Shown: positions 17,923-25,280 of the stretch, piece by piece
Layout: each line of letters starts with the position of its first letter
Numbering within the stretch: position 1 is the stretch's first letter
Assembly (NCBI GenBank): GCA_964574215.1
Contig: CAZNLR010000051.1
Location: forward strand, 1-33,474
Length of the DNA stretch: 33,474 bases
Origin: GCA-2725625 sp964574215
GTDB taxonomy: Bacteria > Pseudomonadota > Alphaproteobacteria > Rhodospirillales > UBA2165
Direction of reading: 5' to 3'
Made by a program: the position numbers and the translations under genes
Notes under the pieces: generated by a model
Told to the model about the DNA's origin: nothing
The model's database searches: none
What the model saw: only the letters and a program-made list of their open reading frames with translations

Positions 17923-18822
17923 TCATTTTTCGGTTGTGTGGAGGTTATATAGCTCCTTGGCCGTGCCGGACAATATGGCCTTTTGTGAATCCTGGGGTAA
18001 TTCCTCAAGAGCTTTTCGATATGCCGCGATTAAATCAGCATAGGTCGTCCAAAGTTTTTCAATGGGAAAATTGCTGCCGAATAAGCACCGCCGGGGACCA
18101 AAAGCTTCAACGGAATATCCGGCGATTTCGGCAATAAAATCCGGTGAGTTCCGATGAATGAATGTACCCAGGCCGGACAGCTTACAATAAATATTCGGCG
18201 CGTCGGACAGTCGCTTTAACCCATCCCGCCAGGCATTCATTCCGGAAGCGGAAGTATCTTCGGGCATGCCGCAATGCTGCAAAATCATGGGAATGCCCGG
18301 AAAATCCCGGGCCAGGCCGGCGGCACCGGCCATCTGAGACGTAAAAACCTGAAGATCAAAGGACCAGCCGAAATCCTGCAAATGGGCGAAATTGCGCCGC
18401 CAATTTTTTTCATTCATCAAGTCGGGGCTAGAAGCGAATTTATAAAGGGGGTTCTCGTGCCAATGGAGTTGCTGGCGGATACCACGCAATAGGGAAAATT
18501 GGCCCAACGCCGCCATTGTCGCTCTCGCATCCTCGGTGGAAAAATCCACATACCCGACAATAGCATTGGGCCAGCCATATTGGTCGGCGATCGATTGCAC
18601 CCAGGCCGCCTCATCGATTTCCTTGCCCGCCGGCCAGTTGACCTGAATATAGACCGACCCCGTAACCCCGTTTCCCTCCAAATCCCGCAGATACTCTGAA
18701 ATGTCGTAGTCACGCTTGATATCTTCATAAGTGCCGAATATCCTCGGCTGGGTCGGCCCGCTCAACCATGCCAAATCCGCCAATCGCCAGATATGATGGT
18801 GCGCATCGATAATCGGAATCAT
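17923..18822 (-). CDS. Amidohydrolase-2 (TIM-barrel metal-dependent hydrolase)
   Basis: This is a COG3618-type amidohydrolase of 299 residues. The N-terminal IIDAHHHIW holds the HxH metal motif. LQHCGMP near 206 supplies another His, and the last strand reads LFGSNFPIEKL. Lactonases of the L-fucono/rhamnono-lactone group normally have GSDWP there; this copy has Asn for Asp. GSNFP variants occur in other members of the family, so this need not mean loss of activity. Likely substrates are a lactone or another cyclic ester/amide. A G-rich Shine-Dalgarno precedes the ATG at 18822. It is probably transcribed with the downstream alpha/beta hydrolase. Confidence 0.87.
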   Translation of the reverse strand: MIPIIDAHHHIWRLADLAWLSGPTQPRIFGTYEDIKRDYDISEYLRDLEGNGVTGSVYIQVNWPAGKEIDEAAWVQSIADQYGWPNAIVGYVDFSTEDARATMAALGQFSLLRGIRQQLHWHENPLYKFASSPDLMNEKNWRRNFAHLQDFGWSFDLQVFTSQMAGAAGLARDFPGIPMILQHCGMPEDTSASGMNAWRDGLKRLSDAPNIYCKLSGLGTFIHRNSPDFIAEIAGYSVEAFGPRRCLFGSNFPIEKLWTTYADLIAAYRKALEELPQDSQKAILSGTAKELYNLHTTEK

Positions 18823-18906
18823 ATTGCCCCCGGGGAGTTCATAGACAAATTTATTTTAAGAAAATAGCTTAGGTGCCGGCATTTCCTTAAGGCAAACAAA
18901 ATTTAT

Positions 18907-19575
18907 CTACGTCAAATTTTGCTCCACCGGATGACCGGCAAGTTTCCATTCAGGCAGACCATTTTCCAGACGCCGGGCGGAGTAGCCCCTGCCTCGCAGC
19001 AGATCGACAGCGTCGAAGGACAACACGCAATAAGGTCCCCGGCAATAAGCAACGACCTCCTGATCTTTGGGCAATTCCGTTAGTCTTTGCTCCAATTCTT
19101 TGAGGGGGATATTGACGGCGCCCGGCACATGGCCGGCGGCAAATTCGTCAGACGGTCGCACATCGAGAACAGTAACCAAGCCTTTGCGGCTGCGGTCGAG
19201 CAATTGGGGCGGCGACACCGGCTCCAGACTGTCCTTGGCGAGAAAATACTGGGACACGATTTTATCCACTTCAGCCAAGTTGTTCTCGGCCACCGTACGC
19301 AAACCGGTCAGAAGAGCCAACACGGCGTCATCGGCAATCCGGTAATAGTTGAAGTGTCCATCGCGGCGGCCGTCGACCAGTCCGGCGCGGGCCAGCCTCT
19401 GGAGATGCTGGGAGGCATTGGCGATGGAAAGACCCGTGAGATTCGCCAGGCTTTCGACGCTTCGTTCTCCTTGGGCGAGAAATTCCAGTATTTCCAAACG
19501 ATGTTCGTGGCTCAACGCCTTGGCCACTTGGGCAAATTGGGCAAACAGCAGTTTTTTCGGGTTATCCGCTGCCAT
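18907..19575 (-). CDS. ArsR-family regulator fused to a rhodanese domain
   Basis: This protein of about 222 residues has an N-terminal winged helix (LSHEHRLEILEFLAQGERSV, then SIANASQHLQRLARAGLV). It also has a C-terminal rhodanese domain (TVLDVRPSDEFAAGHVPGAVNIP and the active loop YCRGPYCVLS). I place the start at the ATG at 19575 because AAGGAAG lies five bases before it. A TTG at 19623 would add a basic tail and would overlap the palindrome. ArsR-rhodanese fusions are thought to sense sulfane sulfur or redox state through the rhodanese cysteines; this is family inference. It is divergent from the desaturase/polyferredoxin pair, with a perfect palindrome between them. It is probably an autoregulated repressor of that pair. 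Confidence 0.92.
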   Translation of the reverse strand: MAADNPKKLLFAQFAQVAKALSHEHRLEILEFLAQGERSVESLANLTGLSIANASQHLQRLARAGLVDGRRDGHFNYYRIADDAVLALLTGLRTVAENNLAEVDKIVSQYFLAKDSLEPVSPPQLLDRSRKGLVTVLDVRPSDEFAAGHVPGAVNIPLKELEQRLTELPKDQEVVAYCRGPYCVLSFDAVDLLRGRGYSARRLENGLPEWKLAGHPVEQNLT

Positions 19576-19614
19576 GTTGGCTTCCTTTTTCATTCCCGTT
19601 TTCCCACTTTTTAC

Positions 19615-19640
19615 CTTATTCAATTAATCACTTGAATAAG
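19615..19640. promoter_or_regulatory. Candidate ArsR-rhodanese operator (9+9 bp palindrome)
   Basis: CTTATTCAA (19615-19623) and TTGAATAAG (19632-19640) form a perfect inverted repeat with an 8-bp spacer. The site lies 39 bp upstream of the ArsR-rhodanese start and 109 bp upstream of the desaturase start. ArsR-family dimers bind such AT-rich palindromes, so one operator could control both directions. Direct evidence of binding is lacking. Confidence 0.65.
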
Positions 19641-19749
19641 TTAACAAATTGCAGTACAAAGAGCAAATGATTTTTTGGTTACTTTTTTGATTTAACAGGC
19701 AGATGACCAATCAGGTAACCACAACCAAGTCGCAAACAAGCCGTAAATT

Positions 19750-20634
19750 ATGAATGAGTTTATTTTCAGCAATGAACCGGCAATCCGGTTGGGATTCTTT
19801 TTTGCCATATTATTCACGGTGGCGGCATGGGAGTTTGTGGCGCCCCGAAGGGTCAGTGCCTATTCCCGGTGGCGACGATGGCCCAGCAATTTCGCCATTG
19901 TCATTTTGAATACAATGGTTGTCCGGCTGCTGTTCCCGACGGCGGCTGTCGGTTTCGCCTTCCTGGCCCAGGAAAAAAGCTGGGGATTGTTGAATAATTT
20001 GGACGTAAATGCGCCGCTGGCTATCGGACTTGCCGTCGTCGCCCTGGATTTTGTTATCTATCTTCAGCATGTCATGTTTCATGCCGTGCCGGTTCTCTGG
20101 CGGTTGCACCGGATGCATCATGCCGATCTCGATTATGACGTCACCACCGGTGCACGGTTTCATCCCATTGAAATTGTTTTGTCCATGGTCCTCAAAATGG
20201 CGGCCATTTCGTTGATTGGGGCGCCTACCGTCGCAGTGGTGATTTTCGAAGTGCTGCTCAATGGTACGGCCATGTTCAACCACGGCAACATCCGCCTTCC
20301 TCTGGCCATCGACGCTGTCCTGCGTTGGTTGGTCGTCACGCCCGACATGCATCGGGTGCACCATTCCACCGTCGTCGCCGAGGCCAACAGCAATTTCGGC
20401 TTCAACTTGCCTTGGTGGGACCGGCTTTTCGGCACCTACCGCGCCCAACCCGAAGCCGGTCACGCGGCCATGACCATCGGTATCGGCCAGTTTCGGGAGA
20501 GCAAATATCTGCGCCTGGATTATTTGCTGGTCCAGCCTTTCCTGGGGAAGGCCGGCACTTATGCCATCAACCGCCAGGCCGATGACATTGATTTGAATGG
20601 GAATCCGGATGGACCGGCGGAGGACCTCTCATGA
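19750..20634 (+). CDS. Sterol desaturase / fatty-acid hydroxylase family membrane protein
   Basis: This is a 294-residue integral membrane protein with about four to five hydrophobic segments and the histidine clusters of the di-iron fatty-acid hydroxylase superfamily. The clusters are HVMFH and HRMHHAD (about 113-128), FNHGN (about 176) and HRVHHSTV (about 202-206). Enzymes of this class use O2 to hydroxylate or desaturate lipids, and electrons would have to come from a redox partner. The next gene, overlapping by ATGA, encodes a polyferredoxin fusion that could supply them; this is inference. No strong Shine-Dalgarno is seen before the ATG. The lipid substrate is unknown. Confidence 0.88.
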   Translation: MNEFIFSNEPAIRLGFFFAILFTVAAWEFVAPRRVSAYSRWRRWPSNFAIVILNTMVVRLLFPTAAVGFAFLAQEKSWGLLNNLDVNAPLAIGLAVVALDFVIYLQHVMFHAVPVLWRLHRMHHADLDYDVTTGARFHPIEIVLSMVLKMAAISLIGAPTVAVVIFEVLLNGTAMFNHGNIRLPLAIDAVLRWLVVTPDMHRVHHSTVVAEANSNFGFNLPWWDRLFGTYRAQPEAGHAAMTIGIGQFRESKYLRLDYLLVQPFLGKAGTYAINRQADDIDLNGNPDGPAEDLS

Positions 20635-22385
20635 AACCGGCGGCGATTTTCAATCTTTTCATTGTCGCCATTCTGGCGGGCGCAATTATTTTGGTTGCCG
20701 CAAATCGGGAGTGGCTTAATGTCGCGGCGCTGGAGAATTTCCTCGGCGCCGTGGGTCCGTGGGGTATCCTGATCTTTTTTATCATCTATGTCCTGGCGAC
20801 AATCCTGTTCGCACCGGGAACCGTCCTGGCTCTGGCAGGCGGCGTTCTTTTCGGTCCGTATTTGGGAACCGCCGTCAACCTACTAGCCGCCACCACCGGT
20901 GCGACTTTGGCTTTCCTGATCGCCCGCTATCTGGCGGCGGACTGGATTTCCGGTTGGATCGAAAGGAAGGCCGGCAGGTGGCTGACAAAAATTTTCAAAG
21001 GGATTGAGGATGAAGGCTGGCGGTTCGTTGTCTTCGTCCGCCTGGTGCCCCTGTTTCCGTTCAATGTGTTGAATTACGCTTTGGGGCTGACCCGGCTCAA
21101 TCTCTTTCACTATATCGCCGCCTCTTTCGTTTGCATGTTACCGGGCGCGGCGGCCTATACCTGTTTAGGCTATGCCGGACGGGAAGCCGTGGCGGGTGGG
21201 GAGGGATACATTCAAAAAGGATTGCTGGGTTTGGGTCTGGTGGTGATGGTGGTGTTTCTGCCCCGGCTGATCAAACGCCTGCGCCCGGCCACGGGGCGGG
21301 ACGACGAAGCATCCGGGCAAACCGTGACCAGTAAAACGGAAAAACCGTTGAAACCGATCAGGCCGAAAAGGATTAAAGCGGCCCGCCAGGATACCTTGCC
21401 CGGGCGGTACGATCTTTGGGTCAAGATTCTCTCCCTGGCGGCGTTCGCATATGTGGTGTTCGCCTTTGCCAATGCCCGTATGCTGCATTGGGTGGTGGGC
21501 GCCGATGGAGCGCCGCCGATCTGGCTCAGCACCTGGACCGAGTATCTCGTTATCGCCGCCTTCGGAACTTGGCGCATAACGGCTGAAACAAATCCCTACA
21601 CGCGCAAACGCCTGATATTCCTCACTGCGTCCGTCGTCGTTTTCTGGTGGATGTTTCCCTACTTTCTGCAATTACCGGAGCTCTATATTGGTGATTTGCC
21701 GCGGACGCCGGTATTTCCGCAATTTCATACGCCGGGCACCGTTACATTTTTTGCCATTTTGGCACTGGTATTTCTGTTCGGCCGCCGGGTGGTTTGCGGC
21801 TGGAACTGCCCCTGCGTCGGCATCAGGGAAACCGTCGGCTTCCCCTTCCGGGAGAAAACCCTGCGGTCGGAAACAGCCTGGTACATGCGCCATACCAAGT
21901 GGTTTTTCTTCGCCCTTTATGTGGCCGCTGCAATATTCATTTTTGCCCCATTGATAAAGGCCGATTGGCCGGCCGCCGCCACCTTGCCACTGTTTATGAG
22001 TTTCTTTATGGGTTTGGTCGCGGTCACCTATTTCGGCAGCTTTTTCCTGATGCCGTTGACCGGCAACCGGTTTTACTGCCGCTACATGTGCCCCTACGGC
22101 GCCACCTTCGGTTTGCTCAACCGCGCCGGCTTTTACCAGATCCGCATGGCAACGGACAAATGCATCGATTGCGGCAAGTGCGAACATGCCTGCGATATGG
22201 GCATCCCGGTCTGGCGGCAGGGTCTGGCCCACGGCAAAGTCACCGGTATCGAAGACTGCATGGGCTGCGCCCGGTGCGTCCTTTCCTGCCCCACCGACGC
22301 CCTGGAAATCCAAGACGTCCGCAACAAGTTCCTGCCCGGCTTAACCATGAACGCGTCCCACTTAATGAAACGGAATCCCTCCTGA
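20631..22385 (+). CDS. VTT (TVP38/DedA-like) domain fused to NapH/NosR-like 4Fe-4S polyferredoxin
   Basis: This is one continuous 584-residue frame with two modules. Residues about 40-210 form a VTT/TVP38-type membrane domain (FAPGTVLALAGGVLFGPYLG, then FVRLVPLFPFNVLNYALG). A charged linker covers about 215-260. Residues about 265-570 form a NapH/NosR/CcoG-like module with several membrane helices, CxxxCP motifs at 389-394 (CGWNCP) and 483-488 (CRYMCP), and two 4Fe-4S sites, CIDCGKCEHAC (511-521) and CMGCARCVLSC (543-553). It should be an inner-membrane electron carrier. It overlaps the desaturase gene by four bases and so is probably made in equal amounts. Each module is well known; I do not recall this fusion as characterised. 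It is the last gene before the integration boundary. Confidence 0.88.
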   Translation: MKPAAIFNLFIVAILAGAIILVAANREWLNVAALENFLGAVGPWGILIFFIIYVLATILFAPGTVLALAGGVLFGPYLGTAVNLLAATTGATLAFLIARYLAADWISGWIERKAGRWLTKIFKGIEDEGWRFVVFVRLVPLFPFNVLNYALGLTRLNLFHYIAASFVCMLPGAAAYTCLGYAGREAVAGGEGYIQKGLLGLGLVVMVVFLPRLIKRLRPATGRDDEASGQTVTSKTEKPLKPIRPKRIKAARQDTLPGRYDLWVKILSLAAFAYVVFAFANARMLHWVVGADGAPPIWLSTWTEYLVIAAFGTWRITAETNPYTRKRLIFLTASVVVFWWMFPYFLQLPELYIGDLPRTPVFPQFHTPGTVTFFAILALVFLFGRRVVCGWNCPCVGIRETVGFPFREKTLRSETAWYMRHTKWFFFALYVAAAIFIFAPLIKADWPAAATLPLFMSFFMGLVAVTYFGSFFLMPLTGNRFYCRYMCPYGATFGLLNRAGFYQIRMATDKCIDCGKCEHACDMGIPVWRQGLAHGKVTGIEDCMGCARCVLSCPTDALEIQDVRNKFLPGLTMNASHLMKRNPS

Positions 22386-22417
22386 ACACGCAAAAAGTCT
22401 GATTTTAAAGAAAAAAA

Positions 22418-22462
22418 TGGAGCGGGCGATGAGATTTGAACTCACGACTTCAACCTTGGCAA
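22418..22462 (-). other. 3' fragment of tRNA-Gly(GCC): integration (att) site
   Basis: Read on the minus strand, 22462 to 22418 gives the anticodon loop TTGCCAA, the 3' anticodon strand GGTTG, a complete T-arm (GTGAG-TTCAAAT-CTCAT), the acceptor 3' strand CGCCCGC, T and CCA. The 5' half is absent: beyond 22462 the sequence no longer pairs with GGTTG. The match therefore stops inside the anticodon loop, a common crossover point for tyrosine integrases. On the minus strand the CCA is followed by a T-run typical of a tRNA terminator. The integrase starts 192 bp away. This is the duplicated attB half left by insertion; the intact tRNA-Gly should lie at the other end of the element, to the right and outside the window. 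Confidence 0.85.
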
Positions 22463-22600
22463 AGTGCCCTCGAACGGGTTTCTGCGGTTTTCTCCAATTT
22501 ACTTTTCGTTACCGAAACGATCATAAGGCGTTGTTTTTAATTGGTTAATCGCAACTTTTCGTATATTGTTACGCTTCCGAGTAGATTTCTTTTTCTGCCG

Positions 22601-22642
22601 CTGGGTGACCCAGGGGTGACCCAGAAAAGCTGGGTCACCCAG
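22601..22642. repeat. Cluster of three TGGGTNACCCA palindromes before the integrase
   Basis: Two direct copies (CTGGGTGACCCAG at 22601-22613 and GGGGTGACCCAG at 22613-22624) are followed by an inverted copy (CTGGGTCACCCAG at 22630-22642). GGGTGACCCAG (22614-22624) and CTGGGTCACCC (22630-22640) make a perfect 11-bp hairpin with a 5-nt loop. The cluster ends next to the AGGAAGGAG Shine-Dalgarno of the integrase. It could be arm-type integrase sites, an operator for autoregulation, or an mRNA hairpin that limits translation. Confidence 0.75.
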
Positions 22643-22653
22643 GAAGGAGCAAA

Positions 22654-23949
22654 ATGCCAAGACTTAAAAAACGCGATATCGACGCCGCCAAATCAGAGAA
22701 AAATAAGACCTATCGCCTCTGGGATGATGATCCTCGGGGGCTCGGTCTTTATGTAAAGCCATCGGGCGTGAAGTCTTTTTTTGTCCAGTACCGATCTCCG
22801 ACAACTGCAAAAAAACGTCGTTATACGATCGGCAATTACGGCATCTATACACTCGACCAGGCGCGCAAAGAGGCAAAGAACATTTTAAAAGTGGTGGCCG
22901 ATGGCGAGGATCCCCTAAAAATTCGCGCGGATAAACTGCAGCACGCATTGGACACCTCGCAATCCGTGGCCAATCTTTGTGACGATTACATGAAAGATGC
23001 CTGGGCCGGTCTGGTCACCTACCGGGGGGTACCGAAAAAAGAAAGCACCTTGAAAGATGATCACGGTCGCATTGAGCGCCACATCAAACCGTTGATCGGA
23101 AACGCGACGGCGCGCGATATCACAAAACGGGATATCGAGCGCGTTATGAATGCCGTGCGCACCGGCAAGACAGCGGTGAACGAGAAGTCTAAAAACAATC
23201 GGGGGCGGGTTATTGTAACGGGTGGGCCGACAGCTGCTAATCGGGTGGTTTCCTTACTCGGCTCCATTTTCACCTACGCGATCAAACAAGGGATCCGTGA
23301 CGACAACCCGGTGGTCGGCGTGGAGAAGCCGGCTGACAAGAAACGCGATCGCGTTTTGTCTCCTGAAGAATATAAACGCCTCGGCAACGCTCTGGATCAA
23401 CTTGAAAGTCAGGGTGCCAACAAGATTGCCTTACGTGCTTTCCGTGTTCTGGCTCTTACCGGATGCCGGCGCGGTGAGATCTTTGGGCTAAAGAAGGCCG
23501 AGATCGACGAGCATGCCCAGTGCCTCAGGTTGGCAGACACCAAAGTTGGTCAGCAAGTGAGAGCAATTTCGAAAGACACCCTTTCTCTTTTGACCCAGTC
23601 AGAATTCAAAGAGGAATCCGAATTTGTTTTTCCAGCATCCCATGGGGATGGTCATCTGACAGATACAAAGGTTTTCACGGACGCATTATCCATAGCAAAA
23701 TTGGACGGCGTTTCCCCCCACACGCTGAGGCATAGTTTTGCATCCGTCGCTTTGGAGCTCGAATATAGTGAGCTGACAATCGCGGGTCTTCTTGGCCATC
23801 GTTCAAGTTCGATAACCTCACGATACGCGCACCACGTGGATAGGTCTTTGGTATCGGCGGCTGATGCGATTTCGAATGTAATTGCAGCAAGACTATTCGG
23901 ATCTGAAATGCTCGAAGAAAAAGTTATTTCAATTTCCGAGTATCGTTGA
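22654..23949 (+). CDS. Tyrosine-recombinase integrase (P4/DUF4102 type)
   Basis: This 431-residue integrase should cut and join DNA at the 3' end of a tRNA gene. Residues about 1-95 form the DUF4102-type arm-binding domain (RLWDDDPRGLGLYVKPSGVK, then YTIGNYGIYTLDQARKEAK). A SAM-like core-binding region covers about 100-215. The catalytic domain shows Arg272 in TGCRRGE, a likely Lys297, His356 and Arg359 in HTLRH, His382 in GHR and the nucleophile Tyr391 in RYAHH. All catalytic residues are present, so it looks active. The start is supported by AGGAAGGAG just upstream. The tRNA-Gly remnant lies 190 bp to its left, the classic layout for an integrated island. No excisionase is seen nearby. Confidence 0.95.
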   Translation: MPRLKKRDIDAAKSEKNKTYRLWDDDPRGLGLYVKPSGVKSFFVQYRSPTTAKKRRYTIGNYGIYTLDQARKEAKNILKVVADGEDPLKIRADKLQHALDTSQSVANLCDDYMKDAWAGLVTYRGVPKKESTLKDDHGRIERHIKPLIGNATARDITKRDIERVMNAVRTGKTAVNEKSKNNRGRVIVTGGPTAANRVVSLLGSIFTYAIKQGIRDDNPVVGVEKPADKKRDRVLSPEEYKRLGNALDQLESQGANKIALRAFRVLALTGCRRGEIFGLKKAEIDEHAQCLRLADTKVGQQVRAISKDTLSLLTQSEFKEESEFVFPASHGDGHLTDTKVFTDALSIAKLDGVSPHTLRHSFASVALELEYSELTIAGLLGHRSSSITSRYAHHVDRSLVSAADAISNVIAARLFGSEMLEEKVISISEYR

Positions 23950-24060
23950 TGGACTGTCGGTTGGAGTGTTAATTTCTGCAAAGATCCAAAAACCCGTCAG
24001 TATTTAACCCTGATTGTAAAGTTCGCTTTTGAACCAAAACGGTTACTGGCAGCCACACCC

Positions 24061-25263
24061 CTAAACCCGAACGACCTTTAACTTGGTCTTCATATCCGTG
24101 CGGCAGAAGGCGTGGAGGAAGCAAGTTTGTTCGCTGATATCCAGCATTTCACGAGCCACATCGTCCGATTCAGTTGTCTTGAGATAGACGTGGGTTTCGA
24201 GGGGATCTGCCGCGCCCGCTTTGCCGGTGCCGCCCGAGGCGCCGCCGAGGGAGAAATGGCTGTCTTGCACGACGCGATACTCTTCGAGATCAAGACCCAG
24301 CATTTTTACGAAGCGGCCAAATTGGGTCATGAAGCAAAAAGCAACGCCGGCTGAAATGTAAGTATTGGCGTCGGGCGCCCGCCCTTGACCGCCGTTAACC
24401 GGCGCTTCTTCGGAGAGCAATTTGAATGAGGTGCCGTGTGGACTGTACTGCAATTGGACGATTTCCTTGATGCCGTCTTCCCGTAGCGTGCAGACGCCGC
24501 CGATATTGAGGGTCCGGTTCTGCTCATCCGCCAGACTGGACCCGGCCGTTGATGTACCACCTTCAATTTCCTTTTTAGGCGTTACGCCGACGGGTGTGAC
24601 CAGGGGGCCATTCAATCCGTCCACGTCGTACTTGCATAGATCAAAATAATCGCCGGGATCAGGGTATAGACTTCCAGCCAGCCGTTTAGCATTTCCGAGT
24701 TCCAACTCCTGCCCGTTTTTTGCCAGCGCAAACAAACTATTGAGCTTGCCCCGCATGAGACCGTTGATCGGCGAGGCAGAAAGGGCGTTCACCAGGAACG
24801 GCTTGAGCGCATCATCGTCCAGGTCGCAATCGATTTCGACGGTCAGCTCCACCGGCAAGGCGCCCCCTACCATGGTGCGCCGGCGCATGGATCCTTCCAT
24901 AGTGTAGTAATTGTCCTGAAACAGGCGAAGCTTTTTGATAGTGACCTTTTCGCGACCGGCCAGGGCCGTGATCTCGTTCATGTATGAGGCAATCATACCC
25001 ACAGTCAAAAAAGAAAGTGGGCACGACGCCTCATCGTGACCGTCCAGATAGGGCCCTTCGTCGCTCGCCAGCCGCCAAACTTTGCCGGTTCGGCATGACA
25101 CGACCAGAGCCTCTTTCTGGAATACTGACAGGGACCGGACCCAGGTTCGGAGAGAATCTCCTATCCGGTTTTCCGGAGGTGCGATACCGACGTCTTCGGC
25201 ATTGATGACTTCGAAAGACAGTGGCAAGCCGCTGTCTTTGAGGATGTTCGGCCCTTGTGGCAT
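24061..25263 (-). CDS. Double OsmC-like protein (degenerate N-half, intact C-half)
   Basis: This 400-residue protein reads as two OsmC/Ohr-like folds in tandem. In the C-terminal half, PDANTYISAGVAFCFMTQFG and ISEQTCFLHAFC keep Cys310 and Cys381 at the positions of the two redox cysteines of OsmC. In the N-terminal half the matching places read VGMIASYMNEI (no Cys, about 88-98) and LSASPINGL (Ser164 in place of Cys). One active and one non-catalytic domain is therefore likely. OsmC proteins reduce organic hydroperoxides by thiol chemistry. It is the last gene of the operon, 17 bp after a GST gene, and may protect against or process reactive glutathione-linked intermediates. The assignment is from recalled family patterns; the N-terminal domain is the less certain part. 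Confidence 0.72.
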   Translation of the reverse strand: MPQGPNILKDSGLPLSFEVINAEDVGIAPPENRIGDSLRTWVRSLSVFQKEALVVSCRTGKVWRLASDEGPYLDGHDEASCPLSFLTVGMIASYMNEITALAGREKVTIKKLRLFQDNYYTMEGSMRRRTMVGGALPVELTVEIDCDLDDDALKPFLVNALSASPINGLMRGKLNSLFALAKNGQELELGNAKRLAGSLYPDPGDYFDLCKYDVDGLNGPLVTPVGVTPKKEIEGGTSTAGSSLADEQNRTLNIGGVCTLREDGIKEIVQLQYSPHGTSFKLLSEEAPVNGGQGRAPDANTYISAGVAFCFMTQFGRFVKMLGLDLEEYRVVQDSHFSLGGASGGTGKAGAADPLETHVYLKTTESDDVAREMLDISEQTCFLHAFCRTDMKTKLKVVRV

Positions 25264-25280
25264 TTTATTCTTGGTCTCGT

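Noticed and set aside
19087..19635. Open frame of 182 codons opposite the ArsR-rhodanese gene
   Set aside because: Antisense to a gene with clear HTH and rhodanese motifs; no domain of its own.
19677..19733. TGGTTAC ... GTAACCA inverted repeat upstream of the desaturase
   Set aside because: Only seven bases per arm with a spacer of more than 25 bp; it could easily be chance and is weaker than the nearby 9+9 palindrome.
21794..22402. Open frame of 202 codons overlapping the polyferredoxin gene in another frame
   Set aside because: It is an Arg/His/Pro-rich out-of-frame shadow; the conserved 4Fe-4S motifs belong to the 20631-22385 frame.
22418..22500. A complete tRNA-Gly gene
   Set aside because: Only the 3' half is present. 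The 5' anticodon strand, D-arm and 5' acceptor strand cannot be found, so it cannot fold as a tRNA.
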